A stretch of 64,000 bases of DNA from Microthrixaceae bacterium (GTDB lineage: Bacteria > Actinomycetota > Acidimicrobiia > Acidimicrobiales > Microtrichaceae), in contig JADLFH010000030.1 in the NCBI GenBank assembly GCA_020845705.1, positions 124,001-188,000 on the forward strand. The letters are read 5' to 3'. Below are positions 51,721 to 58,711 of the stretch, piece after piece (the first letter of the stretch is position 1; each line of letters opens with the position of its first letter). The position numbers and the translations under genes were made by a program. The notes beneath the pieces were generated by a model. It was not told where the DNA came from. It worked only from the letters and a program-made list of their open reading frames with translations, and did no database searches.

Positions 51721-52905
51721 TCAAACGGAGCCCGGCCCCAACACGACGGTGCCGTTGTGGCCGCCGAAGCCGAACGAGTTCGAGATCGCCGGGCCGGGCT
51801 CCCAATCGCGTGCCGCCTTGGCCACGATGTCGAGCGCCGGAAGCTCCGGATCCGGGGTCGCGAAGCCAAGGGTGGGCGGGATGGCCCGGTGTTGCATCGA
51901 CAGCACCACCGATGCGGCTTCGAGCGCCCCGGCAGCACCCAGAGCGTGACCGGTGACCCCCTTGATGGAGCTGATCGGTGGTCCGGGTGTCCCGAAGACC
52001 GCAGCGACCGCCTGTGCCTCGGCCGCGTCGTTGAGGGGTGTCGATGTGCCGTGCGCGTTGATGTAGGTGACATCGGCCGGCGTGATGCCCGCGTGGTCGA
52101 GGGCGCTGCGCATGCAACGGATCGCCCCTTCGCCCCCCGGCGACGGCGCAGTGATGTGGTGGGCGTCTGCGTTTGAGGCGGATCCCAGAACCTCCGCGAG
52201 GATCGTCGCTCCGCGCTCCCGAGCCGAGGACCACTCCTCGAGCACCAATACGGCGGCACCCTCGGCGATGACGAAGCCGTCTCGCTCCACGTCGAAGGGC
52301 CGGCTGATGCCCACCGAGGACAGCGCCGTCATGTTGTTGAACGCCGCGACCGCCACGGGGGTGACGGCGGCTTCGCTGCCACCGGCGAACACGAGGTCGC
52401 AACGACCGTCGCTGATCAGGCGTGCGCCGTTGCCGATCCCGTGGGTGCCGGCGGCGCACGCGGTGACCGTGTTCTCGCAAGGGCCTTGGAGGCCGTATCT
52501 CATCGACACGGCTGCGCCGGCCGAGTTCGCCATCATCATCGGAACGAGGAACGGGGAGACCCTCCGAGGGCCCTTCTCGTTGAGCACCGCTATCTGTTCT
52601 TCGAGCGAGCCGAGCCCACCGATACCCGAGCTGATCCAGCTACCTGCGCGTGGTCCGGCGAGCTGGGTGGGGGCGCCGGCCTGTTCCCAGGCCTCGGCGG
52701 CCGCGGCGAGAGCGAACTGCGTGAACCGGTCGGCGCGCCTCGCCTCTTTGGGATTCGCGAAGAACGGCGTGGGGTCGAATCCCTCTACCAGCCGCTTGTC
52801 GCCGGAGGAGGACTGGAGGAGCCCTGCCCAGAAGGCTTCACGGCCGATCCCGCAGGGGCCGACCACGCCGACGCCGACGACAGCGACGCGTCGCCGCTGG
52901 GTCAC
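51721..52905 (-). CDS. fabF: 3-Oxoacyl-ACP synthase II
   Basis: This 394-residue condensing enzyme extends acyl-ACP with malonyl-ACP. The active cysteine is Cys150 in NTVTACAAGTHG. The two histidines are in YINAHGTSTPLND and IKGVTGHALGAAGALE, and SNSFGFGGHNG is the C-terminal glycine loop. The GTG start follows the acpP stop by one base. It is the last gene of the operon. Confidence 0.93.
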   Translation of the reverse strand: MTQRRRVAVVGVGVVGPCGIGREAFWAGLLQSSSGDKRLVEGFDPTPFFANPKEARRADRFTQFALAAAAEAWEQAGAPTQLAGPRAGSWISSGIGGLGSLEEQIAVLNEKGPRRVSPFLVPMMMANSAGAAVSMRYGLQGPCENTVTACAAGTHGIGNGARLISDGRCDLVFAGGSEAAVTPVAVAAFNNMTALSSVGISRPFDVERDGFVIAEGAAVLVLEEWSSARERGATILAEVLGSASNADAHHITAPSPGGEGAIRCMRSALDHAGITPADVTYINAHGTSTPLNDAAEAQAVAAVFGTPGPPISSIKGVTGHALGAAGALEAASVVLSMQHRAIPPTLGFATPDPELPALDIVAKAARDWEPGPAISNSFGFGGHNGTVVLGPGSV

Positions 52906-52906
52906 C

Positions 52907-53146
52907 TCAGCCGACTTTTGAGGCGAGGAGATCGAAGGCGGCGCCTACGGTGGTCACGCCTTGGAGCTCGTCTTCCTCGATGGACACGTCGAACTCCTCT
53001 TCGAGGGCCATCACCAATTCGACGAGGTCAAGGCTGTCGGCGTCGAGGTCGTCGGCGAAGCTCGCTTCGCGGGTGACCTGTGAAGCATCTACTGAGAGCA
53101 CCTCGACGGCGCATTTCGTGAATCGATCGAACAGCTCGTCGCTCAT
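52907..53146 (-). CDS. acpP: Acyl carrier protein
   Basis: This 79-residue acidic helical carrier has the phosphopantetheine site Ser38 in ADDLDADSLDLVELVMALEEEF. A gap of 66 bp separates it from fabG upstream, and it abuts fabF downstream. Its placement within the fab operon supports a role in fatty acid synthesis. Confidence 0.95.
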   Translation of the reverse strand: MSDELFDRFTKCAVEVLSVDASQVTREASFADDLDADSLDLVELVMALEEEFDVSIEEDELQGVTTVGAAFDLLASKVG

Positions 53147-53212
53147 GTGGTTTTCTCCGTTTCCAAGGGGTCGGGGGTGGGAATATCGGGCGATATCGGT
53201 GCCCGGCGGGGT

Positions 53213-53950
53213 TCACATGCCCAGTCCGCCATCGACGGCGAGCGCAACGCCTGTGATGTAGGAGGCGGCGTCGCCGACGAGGAACTCTACCGCCGCGGCA
53301 ACTTCGTCCAGCTCACCCATGCGCCCGAGCGGCACCGCGGCGACGAGCTGGGCCCGCTGATCGTCGGTGAGCGTTGCGGTCATGTCGGTGGGAAGCGGGC
53401 CGGGTTCGACCACGTTCACGCAGATGTTGCGGCTGGCAAGCTCCCGGGCCAAGGACTTGGCCATGCCCAACAGCCCGGCCTTGGACGCCGCGTAGTTCGC
53501 CTGTCCCGCCTGGCCGACACGTCCCGATATTGACGATACGAACACGATGCGTCCCCAGCGGGCCCGCACCATCGACTTGGCGGCTCGGCGGGCGACGCGG
53601 AAGGCGCCGGTGAGGTTCGTGTCGAGCACGGATGTGAAGTCGTCGTCGGACATGCGGAGGACGAGGCCGTCACGGGTCAGACCTGCGTTCGAGACGACGA
53701 CCTCGACGCGACCGAGACGGTCCTCTACTTCGGTGAACGCCGCATCGACAGAGGCTGCATCGGTGACGTCGAGCTGAACCCAAGCAGCGATGTGGTCGCT
53801 GTGGGGATGGGAGCCGCGGTGGGTCCCAGCGACCCGATAGCCGGCTCGTCCGAGGCGGTCTGCGATCACGAGGCCGAGGCCGCGGTTCGCGCCGGTGATC
53901 AGTGCAACCCGGCTCGCGGCTGAATTGGCGGTCTCGGCGACATCGGCCAT
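53213..53950 (-). CDS. fabG: 3-Oxoacyl-ACP reductase
   Basis: This 245-residue short-chain dehydrogenase reduces 3-oxoacyl-ACP with NADPH. The nucleotide-binding loop is ITGANRGLGLVIADRLG, the NAG motif is VVSNAGLTRDGLVLRM, the catalytic serine is in VFVSSISGRVGQAGQANY, and YAASKAGLLG carries the Tyr/Lys pair. The PGPLPTDMT segment and C-terminal YITGVALAVDGGLGM are typical of FabG. It lies 33 bp after fabH. Confidence 0.93.
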   Translation of the reverse strand: MADVAETANSAASRVALITGANRGLGLVIADRLGRAGYRVAGTHRGSHPHSDHIAAWVQLDVTDAASVDAAFTEVEDRLGRVEVVVSNAGLTRDGLVLRMSDDDFTSVLDTNLTGAFRVARRAAKSMVRARWGRIVFVSSISGRVGQAGQANYAASKAGLLGMAKSLARELASRNICVNVVEPGPLPTDMTATLTDDQRAQLVAAVPLGRMGELDEVAAAVEFLVGDAASYITGVALAVDGGLGM

Positions 53951-53983
53951 AGGTGCAGTTCGACTCCTGAGTGGTGAACGGGG

Positions 53984-54913
53984 TTACTTGCGCCGCCATC
54001 GCATGGCTGCGCTCGCCCAGGTCATGCCCGCCCCGAAGCCGGACAACAACACGATCGCCCCGTCGCCGATGCGCCCTTGCCGTTCGGCGAGGGCGAGCGC
54101 GTGGGGGATGGTGGCGGCCGAGGAATTTCCTGTCGTCGCGATGGTCGACATCACGCGCTCCCTGCTCAGATCGAGGCGTTGTGCCAAGGCGTCTGTGATC
54201 CGCTGGTTCGCCTGGTGTGGGACGAACAGGTCGACATCGGTCGTGCTGAGACCTGCGTCGTCGAGGGCGGCGACAGCCGAGTCGACGGCGGCACGCACCG
54301 CGAGGCGGAACACCGCCTGGCCCTGCATCTGGATAGTGCCCCCGAGTGGGCAATACAGCAGGTCGTGGCTGGCAGGCTGCGTTCCGGCATCGAAGCCCAG
54401 AAGGCCCCCGTCGGTGCCGGAGTCACCCACCACCACCATGGCTCCGGCACCGTCGCCGAAGAGGATCGCGGTCGCGCGGTCGTCGGGATCTGTGATCCGG
54501 GTCATTGCATCGCTGCCCACGAGTAGGACGGCCGCCCCGCTGTCGAGGAACGGGGTTGCTGCGGCGAGTGCGTAGACGAAGCCGGCGCAGGCGCCGTTGA
54601 GGTCGAAGGTCGCAGCAGTTGAGCCGAGGTCATCGGCTACGCGCGATGCCACCGATGGGACTGCCTCGTCGGCAGTGGAGGTTGCGACGATGATCGCAGC
54701 CAGGTTGGTGACCTCGCCGGCGGCGGCGAGCGCGTCACGGGCCGCTTCGACTGCGAGCGACGCAGTGGTGCCTCCCGTTCGACGTTCGATTATTCCGGTT
54801 CGTTCACGGATCCACGCGTCGGTGGTGTCCATGCGGTCCTCGAGCTGCGCGTTGGTGAGCACAGTGGGGGCGAGGGCCAAGCCCACGCCCGCCACGCCGA
54901 AGCGTGCCCGCAC
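53984..54913 (-). CDS. fabH: 3-Oxoacyl-ACP synthase III
   Basis: This 309-residue enzyme starts fatty acid synthesis by condensing acyl-CoA with malonyl-ACP. The active cysteine is Cys109 in FDLNGACAGFVYAL, the histidine is in FVPHQANQRI, and the asparagine is in TTGNSSAATIP. RERTGIIERR is the substrate-binding arginine region. The GTG start directly follows the stop of a 60-residue ORF (TGAGTG). Confidence 0.94.
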   Translation of the reverse strand: MRARFGVAGVGLALAPTVLTNAQLEDRMDTTDAWIRERTGIIERRTGGTTASLAVEAARDALAAAGEVTNLAAIIVATSTADEAVPSVASRVADDLGSTAATFDLNGACAGFVYALAAATPFLDSGAAVLLVGSDAMTRITDPDDRATAILFGDGAGAMVVVGDSGTDGGLLGFDAGTQPASHDLLYCPLGGTIQMQGQAVFRLAVRAAVDSAVAALDDAGLSTTDVDLFVPHQANQRITDALAQRLDLSRERVMSTIATTGNSSAATIPHALALAERQGRIGDGAIVLLSGFGAGMTWASAAMRWRRK

Positions 54914-55096
54914 TCAGGTCTTCCCGAACTGATCCGGTGCGCTTGGTGGAGCGGCACCGTTTGGCTGAGGAGCGGTGGCACCTGACGAGCGGGCGTTGCG
55001 GGCGAAGGCAGCCTCGCGCAGCGCCGCGATTGCGACCGTTGTCATCAGCAACGACCACCAACGGCGACGGTGCCCAGTAGGGGGATTCGGGCTCAC
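54914..55096 (-). CDS. 60-residue protein of unknown function at the head of the fab operon
   Basis: I do not recognise it. The sequence begins VSPNPPTGHRRRWW, followed by a possible short hydrophobic helix (SLLMTTVAIAALREAAF) and a Pro/Ala-rich tail ending PPSAPDQFGKT. Its stop abuts the fabH start (TGAGTG), and its GTG lies exactly 7 nt after a TAGCGT -10, the leaderless geometry seen elsewhere. That favours a real leader gene whose translation continues into fabH. It is not ribosomal protein L32, which is often found there in other bacteria. Confidence 0.5.
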   Translation of the reverse strand: MSPNPPTGHRRRWWSLLMTTVAIAALREAAFARNARSSGATAPQPNGAAPPSAPDQFGKT

Positions 55097-55103
55097 GGCG
55101 ACC

Positions 55104-55109
55104 ACGCTA
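55104..55109 (-). promoter_or_regulatory. -10 hexamer of the fab operon (leaderless)
   Basis: TAGCGT on the minus strand ends 7 nt before the GTG at 55096; 14 bp from the tRNA gene on the other strand. Confidence 0.45.
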
Positions 55110-55123
55110 CGCTGCCGGACCGA

Positions 55124-55206
55124 GCCCGGGTGGCGGAACGGCAGACGCGGCGGACTCAAAATCCGCTGTCCGAAAGGGCGTGTGGGTTCGAATCCCACCC
55201 CGGGCA
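55124..55206 (+). tRNA. tRNA-Leu, anticodon CAA
   Basis: An 83-nt cloverleaf: the acceptor stem GCCCGGG (55124-55130) pairs with CCCGGGC (55199-55205), discriminator A at 55206. The anticodon arm CGGACTCAAAATCCG carries CAA. A long variable arm (TGTCCGAAAGGGCGT) makes it class II, and the T arm is GTGGGTTCGAATCCCAC. CCA is not encoded. It reads UUG codons. Confidence 0.95.
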
Positions 55207-55274
55207 CGTCGTGATGCCGCGAGACATCAGCAAGGGCCGAGCCTTACCTGTTGGGGTTCGGTCCTTCTGAGGCA

Positions 55275-55517
55275 CTAGAGCAAGTCGCTCGCGGTGAGGT
55301 GCAGGGCGCCTTCGGTTGCCTCGATCACTTCCGGGGCGAACGTGGTCCGGGCGAAAAGCGCCAGTCGTGCACCCTCGGCCTGGCTCAGTGCGTCACGAGC
55401 CGCGAGGAGCTGGTTCAGGTCGGCGCGGGAGAACCGTTGGCTCCATTTCGCTTCGCCGATCAGCGCCCAGTTGTTTCCGCGAAGACCGACCGCGTCAGGG
55501 GGCTTCGGCCCCCGGCT
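55275..55517 (-). pseudogene. C-terminal remnant of a DUF234-type ATPase
   Basis: The minus-strand frame ending at TAG 55275 reads DAVGLRGNNWALIGEAKWS ... ADLNQLLAARDALSQAEGARLALFARTTFAPEVIEA and ends LTASDLL, the C-terminal DUF234 nuclease-like segment of archaeal-type AAA ATPases. The frame is closed by a stop at 55518-55520, where family proteins would continue for more than 350 residues upstream. Only unrelated-looking, frame-shifted sequence precedes it, so this is a fragment left by decay or deletion. A GGGGGC-TTCG-GCCCCC hairpin (55498-55513) lies at its broken end. Confidence 0.65.
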
Positions 55518-55520
55518 TCA

Positions 55521-55748
55521 TTGCGGGGTGCCCACGCTCAGGTGGATCTCCCCAGACCTGCTCACTGAAGTTCCCCACTCGTAGGGCTCCACCAACCGGG
55601 GCGGGGCTCCTCCGAGGTTGACGGCCTCTGGCCACCACCGGCTGTAGAGGAGCCTGGCCTGGGTCACCCATGAGGCGGCGAGGGTCGAAGACCGGGTCGC
55701 TCTGCCTCAAGAAGCGGATTGAGGCGTGTGGGATCGTTGCCTCCGTCG
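55521..55748. other. Gap with no intact gene
   Basis: No convincing ORF. It may hold further worn-out parts of the ATPase gene (minus strand), but I cannot trace them frame by frame. Confidence 0.4.
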
Positions 55749-55961
55749 GACTTGCGTACGGATCCTGCCTTCGGTGACGGAAACGTACGCAGGTTCGTGG
55801 GGGCGGGTGCTGCCCGCTCTCGATCCGTCGGACTTGCGTACGAATCCTGCCTTCGGCGACGGAAACGTACGCAAGTTCGTGGGGGCGGGTGCTGCCCGCT
55901 CTCGATCCGCCGGACTTGCGTACGAATCCTGCCTTCGGCGACGGAAACGTACGCAAGTTCG
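55749..55961. repeat. Palindromic repeat, three tandem copies R4a-c
   Basis: Three palindromes (55749-55797, 55831-55879, 55913-55961) with arms ACTTGCGTACG and CGTACGCA(A/G)GT, inside 82-bp tandem units that also repeat the linker GTGGGGGCGGGTGCTGCCCG. Copies differ at only a few bases. The array lies just past the 3' end of malQ. Frames running through it yield repetitive pseudo-proteins that are not genes. Confidence 0.9.
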
Positions 55962-55989
55962 TGGGGGCGGGGGGCCAGCGCCTCTCGGG

Positions 55990-57756
55990 TCATTCCGATA
56001 GCGGGCGAGCGTTCGCCATCTCCGTGGCGATGCGCTGTGCGATCGGATGGTCGTCGAGGTCTTCGAGCGGCACGGGTAGGGGTATGCACCAACTCGGGTA
56101 GTCGTCGCTGCCGCCGGGTTGGTTCGGTCGGTCCGTTGCGCCAAGGAGGTCATCGGTGGTCACCAGCACCAGATCCGAACCCGCGTTGGCAAGGCGTCGG
56201 TGCGCCTCGACGAGCTGGTCGATGTCGCTGCGACCGGTGCTGCCGTCGCCGAGCACTTCTCGAAGGTGCGCAGCGAAGGCCGGGTCCGCGCCGGGATCCC
56301 CGCCGCCCAGGGCGCCGAGGACCGTCGGCAGATCGTGGGTGGTGAGGGTCCCCAGCGATGAGGGCGGCCAGTGCTCCGGTGCGCCGTCGAACCATGCCAC
56401 CTTGGTTCCGGCGATGCCTGATGACGCCAGCCGTTCTCGTACGCCGTCCTCCACCGTTCCGAGGTCCTCACCCACGACGAATGCGCCGGCCCGCGCAGCC
56501 TCAAGACGGATGACGGCCAACAGCTCCTCCGGTCGATAGCGCACGTAGGTCCCGAACTCCGGGCCGGCTCCCCGTGGGATCCAAAAGAGCCGGAACAGCC
56601 CCATGACGTGATCGATCCGCAGCGCGCCGAAGCGAGTGAAGCTCGACCGCAGGAGCGAGCGGAGCGGGGCGTACGCGCTCGCTCTCAACGCCCACGGATC
56701 GAAGGGCGGAAGGCCCCAATCCTGACCGGCAGGGTTGAACGCGTCGGGTGGTGCGCCGATGGACATGTCCAGGGCGAGGGTGTCCTGTTGGCACCAGGCG
56801 TCGAATCCGTTCGGGTCGACGCCGACGGTCAGGTCGCCCAACAGGGTGACCCCGGCGTGGCGGAGCTCCTCGCGCACGTCGAACAGCTGGTAATCCGCCA
56901 GCTGTTCGACCCATCTCCAGAACCCCACCTGCTCGGCATGGTCGGCTGTGAACTTCTCGACGGCTTCGCCGTCGGGACGGCGCAGCTCGGCGGGCCAGCC
57001 CAACCAGCCGCAGCCGAACTCCTCGGTGACCGCACAGAACACCGCGTGGCGCAGATCGCCGTCGCCCAGCGGCGCACCAGCGGCTTCGTAGCCCGCTAGC
57101 AACGCAGCGCGTTTCGCCTGCCACACGGCATCGCGGTGGATGTGTCGGCCGTTCGTCGGAGGCGTCCCGGCGTGCCCGGTGAGATCGGACACGTCGATCC
57201 ACAGAGGGTCGACGTGTCGGCGCGTCGATGGCGAGTAGGGACTCGGCTCACGGGGCACCACGTCGAGCGCTTCGCCCAATGGGTTGACCCCCAGAACCGA
57301 TCCTCCGTGTGCCGCGACCCATCGTCCCAGCATCCGGAGGTCGCTCAGGTCGCCGATGCCCCAGCTCCGATGAGACCGCGCGGCATAGAGCTGGGCCACC
57401 ACACCCCAACGACGCCCGCCGAGGCCCGGCAGTGTGGCCGGGGCGATGAACAGCGTCGTGACAGGCCCGCCGTCTGCTGGAACAAGCTCGTGCACGCCGA
57501 TCGGCAGGTCCGACGGCAGGTTGTGCACGGCTTCCACCTCGCCGCCGTCCTCGAGTCGCAGCGTCGCTGGGCACCCGATGACTTCACCGCACCCCGCATC
57601 GACGAACCACAGCGGGGGCCCCTGGTGGGGTGTGTCCCCGTCGCCGTGTCTGTTCAGCGTCGAGCGGATCAACCCGATCGTGTGGGGGTCCGCGTGATGC
57701 CAATGGCCCTCGATGTCCCACCAGCCGTCGTCGATACCAAGGTTGTCCGTTCCCAC
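55990..57756 (-). CDS. malQ: 4-alpha-glucanotransferase (amylomaltase)
   Basis: This 588-residue GH77 enzyme moves maltooligosaccharide units between glucans, in glycogen or maltodextrin use. Hallmarks are HRSWGIGDLSDLRMLGRWVA, EPSPYSPSTRRHVDPLWID and LLGDLTVGVDPNGFDAWC. The nucleophile region is FGALRIDHVMGLFRLFWIP, followed by VVGEDLGTVEDGVRERLA and TLTTHDLPTVLG. It has a short N-terminal extension of about 130 residues. The GTG start has CACAAT 8 nt upstream. No other glycogen genes adjoin. Confidence 0.92.
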   Translation of the reverse strand: MGTDNLGIDDGWWDIEGHWHHADPHTIGLIRSTLNRHGDGDTPHQGPPLWFVDAGCGEVIGCPATLRLEDGGEVEAVHNLPSDLPIGVHELVPADGGPVTTLFIAPATLPGLGGRRWGVVAQLYAARSHRSWGIGDLSDLRMLGRWVAAHGGSVLGVNPLGEALDVVPREPSPYSPSTRRHVDPLWIDVSDLTGHAGTPPTNGRHIHRDAVWQAKRAALLAGYEAAGAPLGDGDLRHAVFCAVTEEFGCGWLGWPAELRRPDGEAVEKFTADHAEQVGFWRWVEQLADYQLFDVREELRHAGVTLLGDLTVGVDPNGFDAWCQQDTLALDMSIGAPPDAFNPAGQDWGLPPFDPWALRASAYAPLRSLLRSSFTRFGALRIDHVMGLFRLFWIPRGAGPEFGTYVRYRPEELLAVIRLEAARAGAFVVGEDLGTVEDGVRERLASSGIAGTKVAWFDGAPEHWPPSSLGTLTTHDLPTVLGALGGGDPGADPAFAAHLREVLGDGSTGRSDIDQLVEAHRRLANAGSDLVLVTTDDLLGATDRPNQPGGSDDYPSWCIPLPVPLEDLDDHPIAQRIATEMANARPLSE

Positions 57757-57764
57757 TGGTCGGT

Positions 57765-57783
57765 ATTGTGGCGCCCGTAGACT
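57765..57783. promoter_or_regulatory. Divergent -10 elements of malQ and the coiled-coil gene
   Basis: CACAAT on the minus strand (57765-57770) lies 8 nt before the malQ GTG. TAGACT on the plus strand (57778-57783) lies 7 nt before the GTG at 57791. The whole intergenic gap is 34 bp. Confidence 0.45.
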
Positions 57784-57790
57784 CGATTCC

Positions 57791-58087
57791 GTGCCTGCAC
57801 CGCTGCTCGAACGACGCCTGAAGATGCTCAGCCGTCGACTCGGGCAGCTCCGAGCCGACCTCGCACTCGCCGACGAGCAGCTCGCGCACTTCGCCGACGA
57901 ATCCGACGACGCTCGCTTGCGGGCGCTCGTGAGCGAGACGCCGCTGGCCGAACACGAGCATCGTGAGGCCGAGCGGCACTCCAGCGCGATGGCTCGTCAC
58001 CGCGACGATCTGGTCGAGCTCATCGCCAAGTTGGAATCGGAGCAGGACGCCCTTTTGGACAAGCTCACCAGTCGGCGTCGATCCTGA
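57791..58087 (+). CDS. 98-residue coiled-coil protein
   Basis: I do not recognise it by name. It is highly charged and almost wholly helical, with long heptad patterns (LLERRLKMLSRRLGQLRADLALADEQLAHFADES and MARHRDDLVELIAKLESEQDALLDKL). It has no cysteines and no signal peptide. The GTG at 57791 is supported by the TAGACT leaderless -10; an upstream ATG in frame is less likely. It ends 5 bp before the ANTAR regulator gene, so the two are expressed together and may interact. Confidence 0.7.
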   Translation: MPAPLLERRLKMLSRRLGQLRADLALADEQLAHFADESDDARLRALVSETPLAEHEHREAERHSSAMARHRDDLVELIAKLESEQDALLDKLTSRRRS

Positions 58088-58092
58088 ACCTG

Positions 58093-58695
58093 ATGGTCGA
58101 GCACCAGGACCCACCTGGCCGAACCCGCGTGGTGCTGGCCGAGGACGAAGCCATCATCCGCATGGACCTGCGCGAGATCCTCGCCGAGGAGGGCTACGAG
58201 GTCGTCGGCGAGTGCGGCAGCGGTGACGAGGCAATCGAGCTGGTGCGCCTGCTGGAGCCCGACATTGCGATCCTCGACGTGAAGATGCCGGGCCTCGACG
58301 GCATCTCCGCCGCGCGTCGGCTCACCGAGGAGCGGGCGTGTGCGGTGGTGCTGCTCACGGCGTTCTCCCAAAGGGAGCTGATCGAAGAGGCCCGCGACGC
58401 CGGAGTCATGGCGTATGTGGTGAAGCCGTTCGAGTCGTCGGACCTCGTCCCTGCGATCGAGATCGCCCTCGGGCGCTTCGCCGAGACCTCACGCCTGGCG
58501 GCCGAGAACGAGGGGCTCGCCGACAAGCTCGAAGTGCGCAAGTTGATCGATCGGGCCAAGGGCCGCCTCATCGACGGCCACGGGATGTCGGAGGCTGACG
58601 CCTTCTCCTTCCTCCAGAAGACGGCGATGAACGAACGACGCACCATGCGGGACATCTGCGAGGCCGTCGTGGCCGGAGAGCTGTCGCCGGGCTGA
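58093..58695 (+). CDS. ANTAR-domain response regulator (PdtaR-like)
   Basis: This 200-residue regulator has a receiver domain (acidic pocket AEDEA; phosphoacceptor Asp62 in IAILDVKMPGLDGISAARRL; Lys in YVVKPFESSDLVPAI). A short coiled coil and a C-terminal ANTAR domain (about 138-193; LIDRAKGRLIDGHGMSEADAFSFLQKTAMNERRTMRDICEAVV) follow. ANTAR proteins bind paired RNA hairpins and prevent transcription termination. The best relative is actinobacterial PdtaR, whose kinase PdtaS is not in this window. Confidence 0.93.
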   Translation: MVEHQDPPGRTRVVLAEDEAIIRMDLREILAEEGYEVVGECGSGDEAIELVRLLEPDIAILDVKMPGLDGISAARRLTEERACAVVLLTAFSQRELIEEARDAGVMAYVVKPFESSDLVPAIEIALGRFAETSRLAAENEGLADKLEVRKLIDRAKGRLIDGHGMSEADAFSFLQKTAMNERRTMRDICEAVVAGELSPG

Positions 58696-58698
58696 AGC

Positions 58699-58704
58699 TA
58701 GGTT
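58699..58704 (+). promoter_or_regulatory. -10 hexamer of polA (leaderless)
   Basis: TAGGTT ends 7 nt before the ATG at 58712 and rules out the TTG three codons upstream, which overlaps the hexamer. Confidence 0.55.
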
Positions 58705-58711
58705 GGCCTCG

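Noticed and set aside
54914-55207. 97-residue frame starting MPGVGFEPTRP
   Set aside because: Its first half is the antisense of tRNA-Leu, a well-known false prediction; only the part from GTG 55096 is kept as a possible small gene.
55495-56153. Several long minus-strand frames of repetitive sequence near malQ
   Set aside because: They run through the tandem palindromes and translate the same unit again and again; no start, ribosome binding site or family match.
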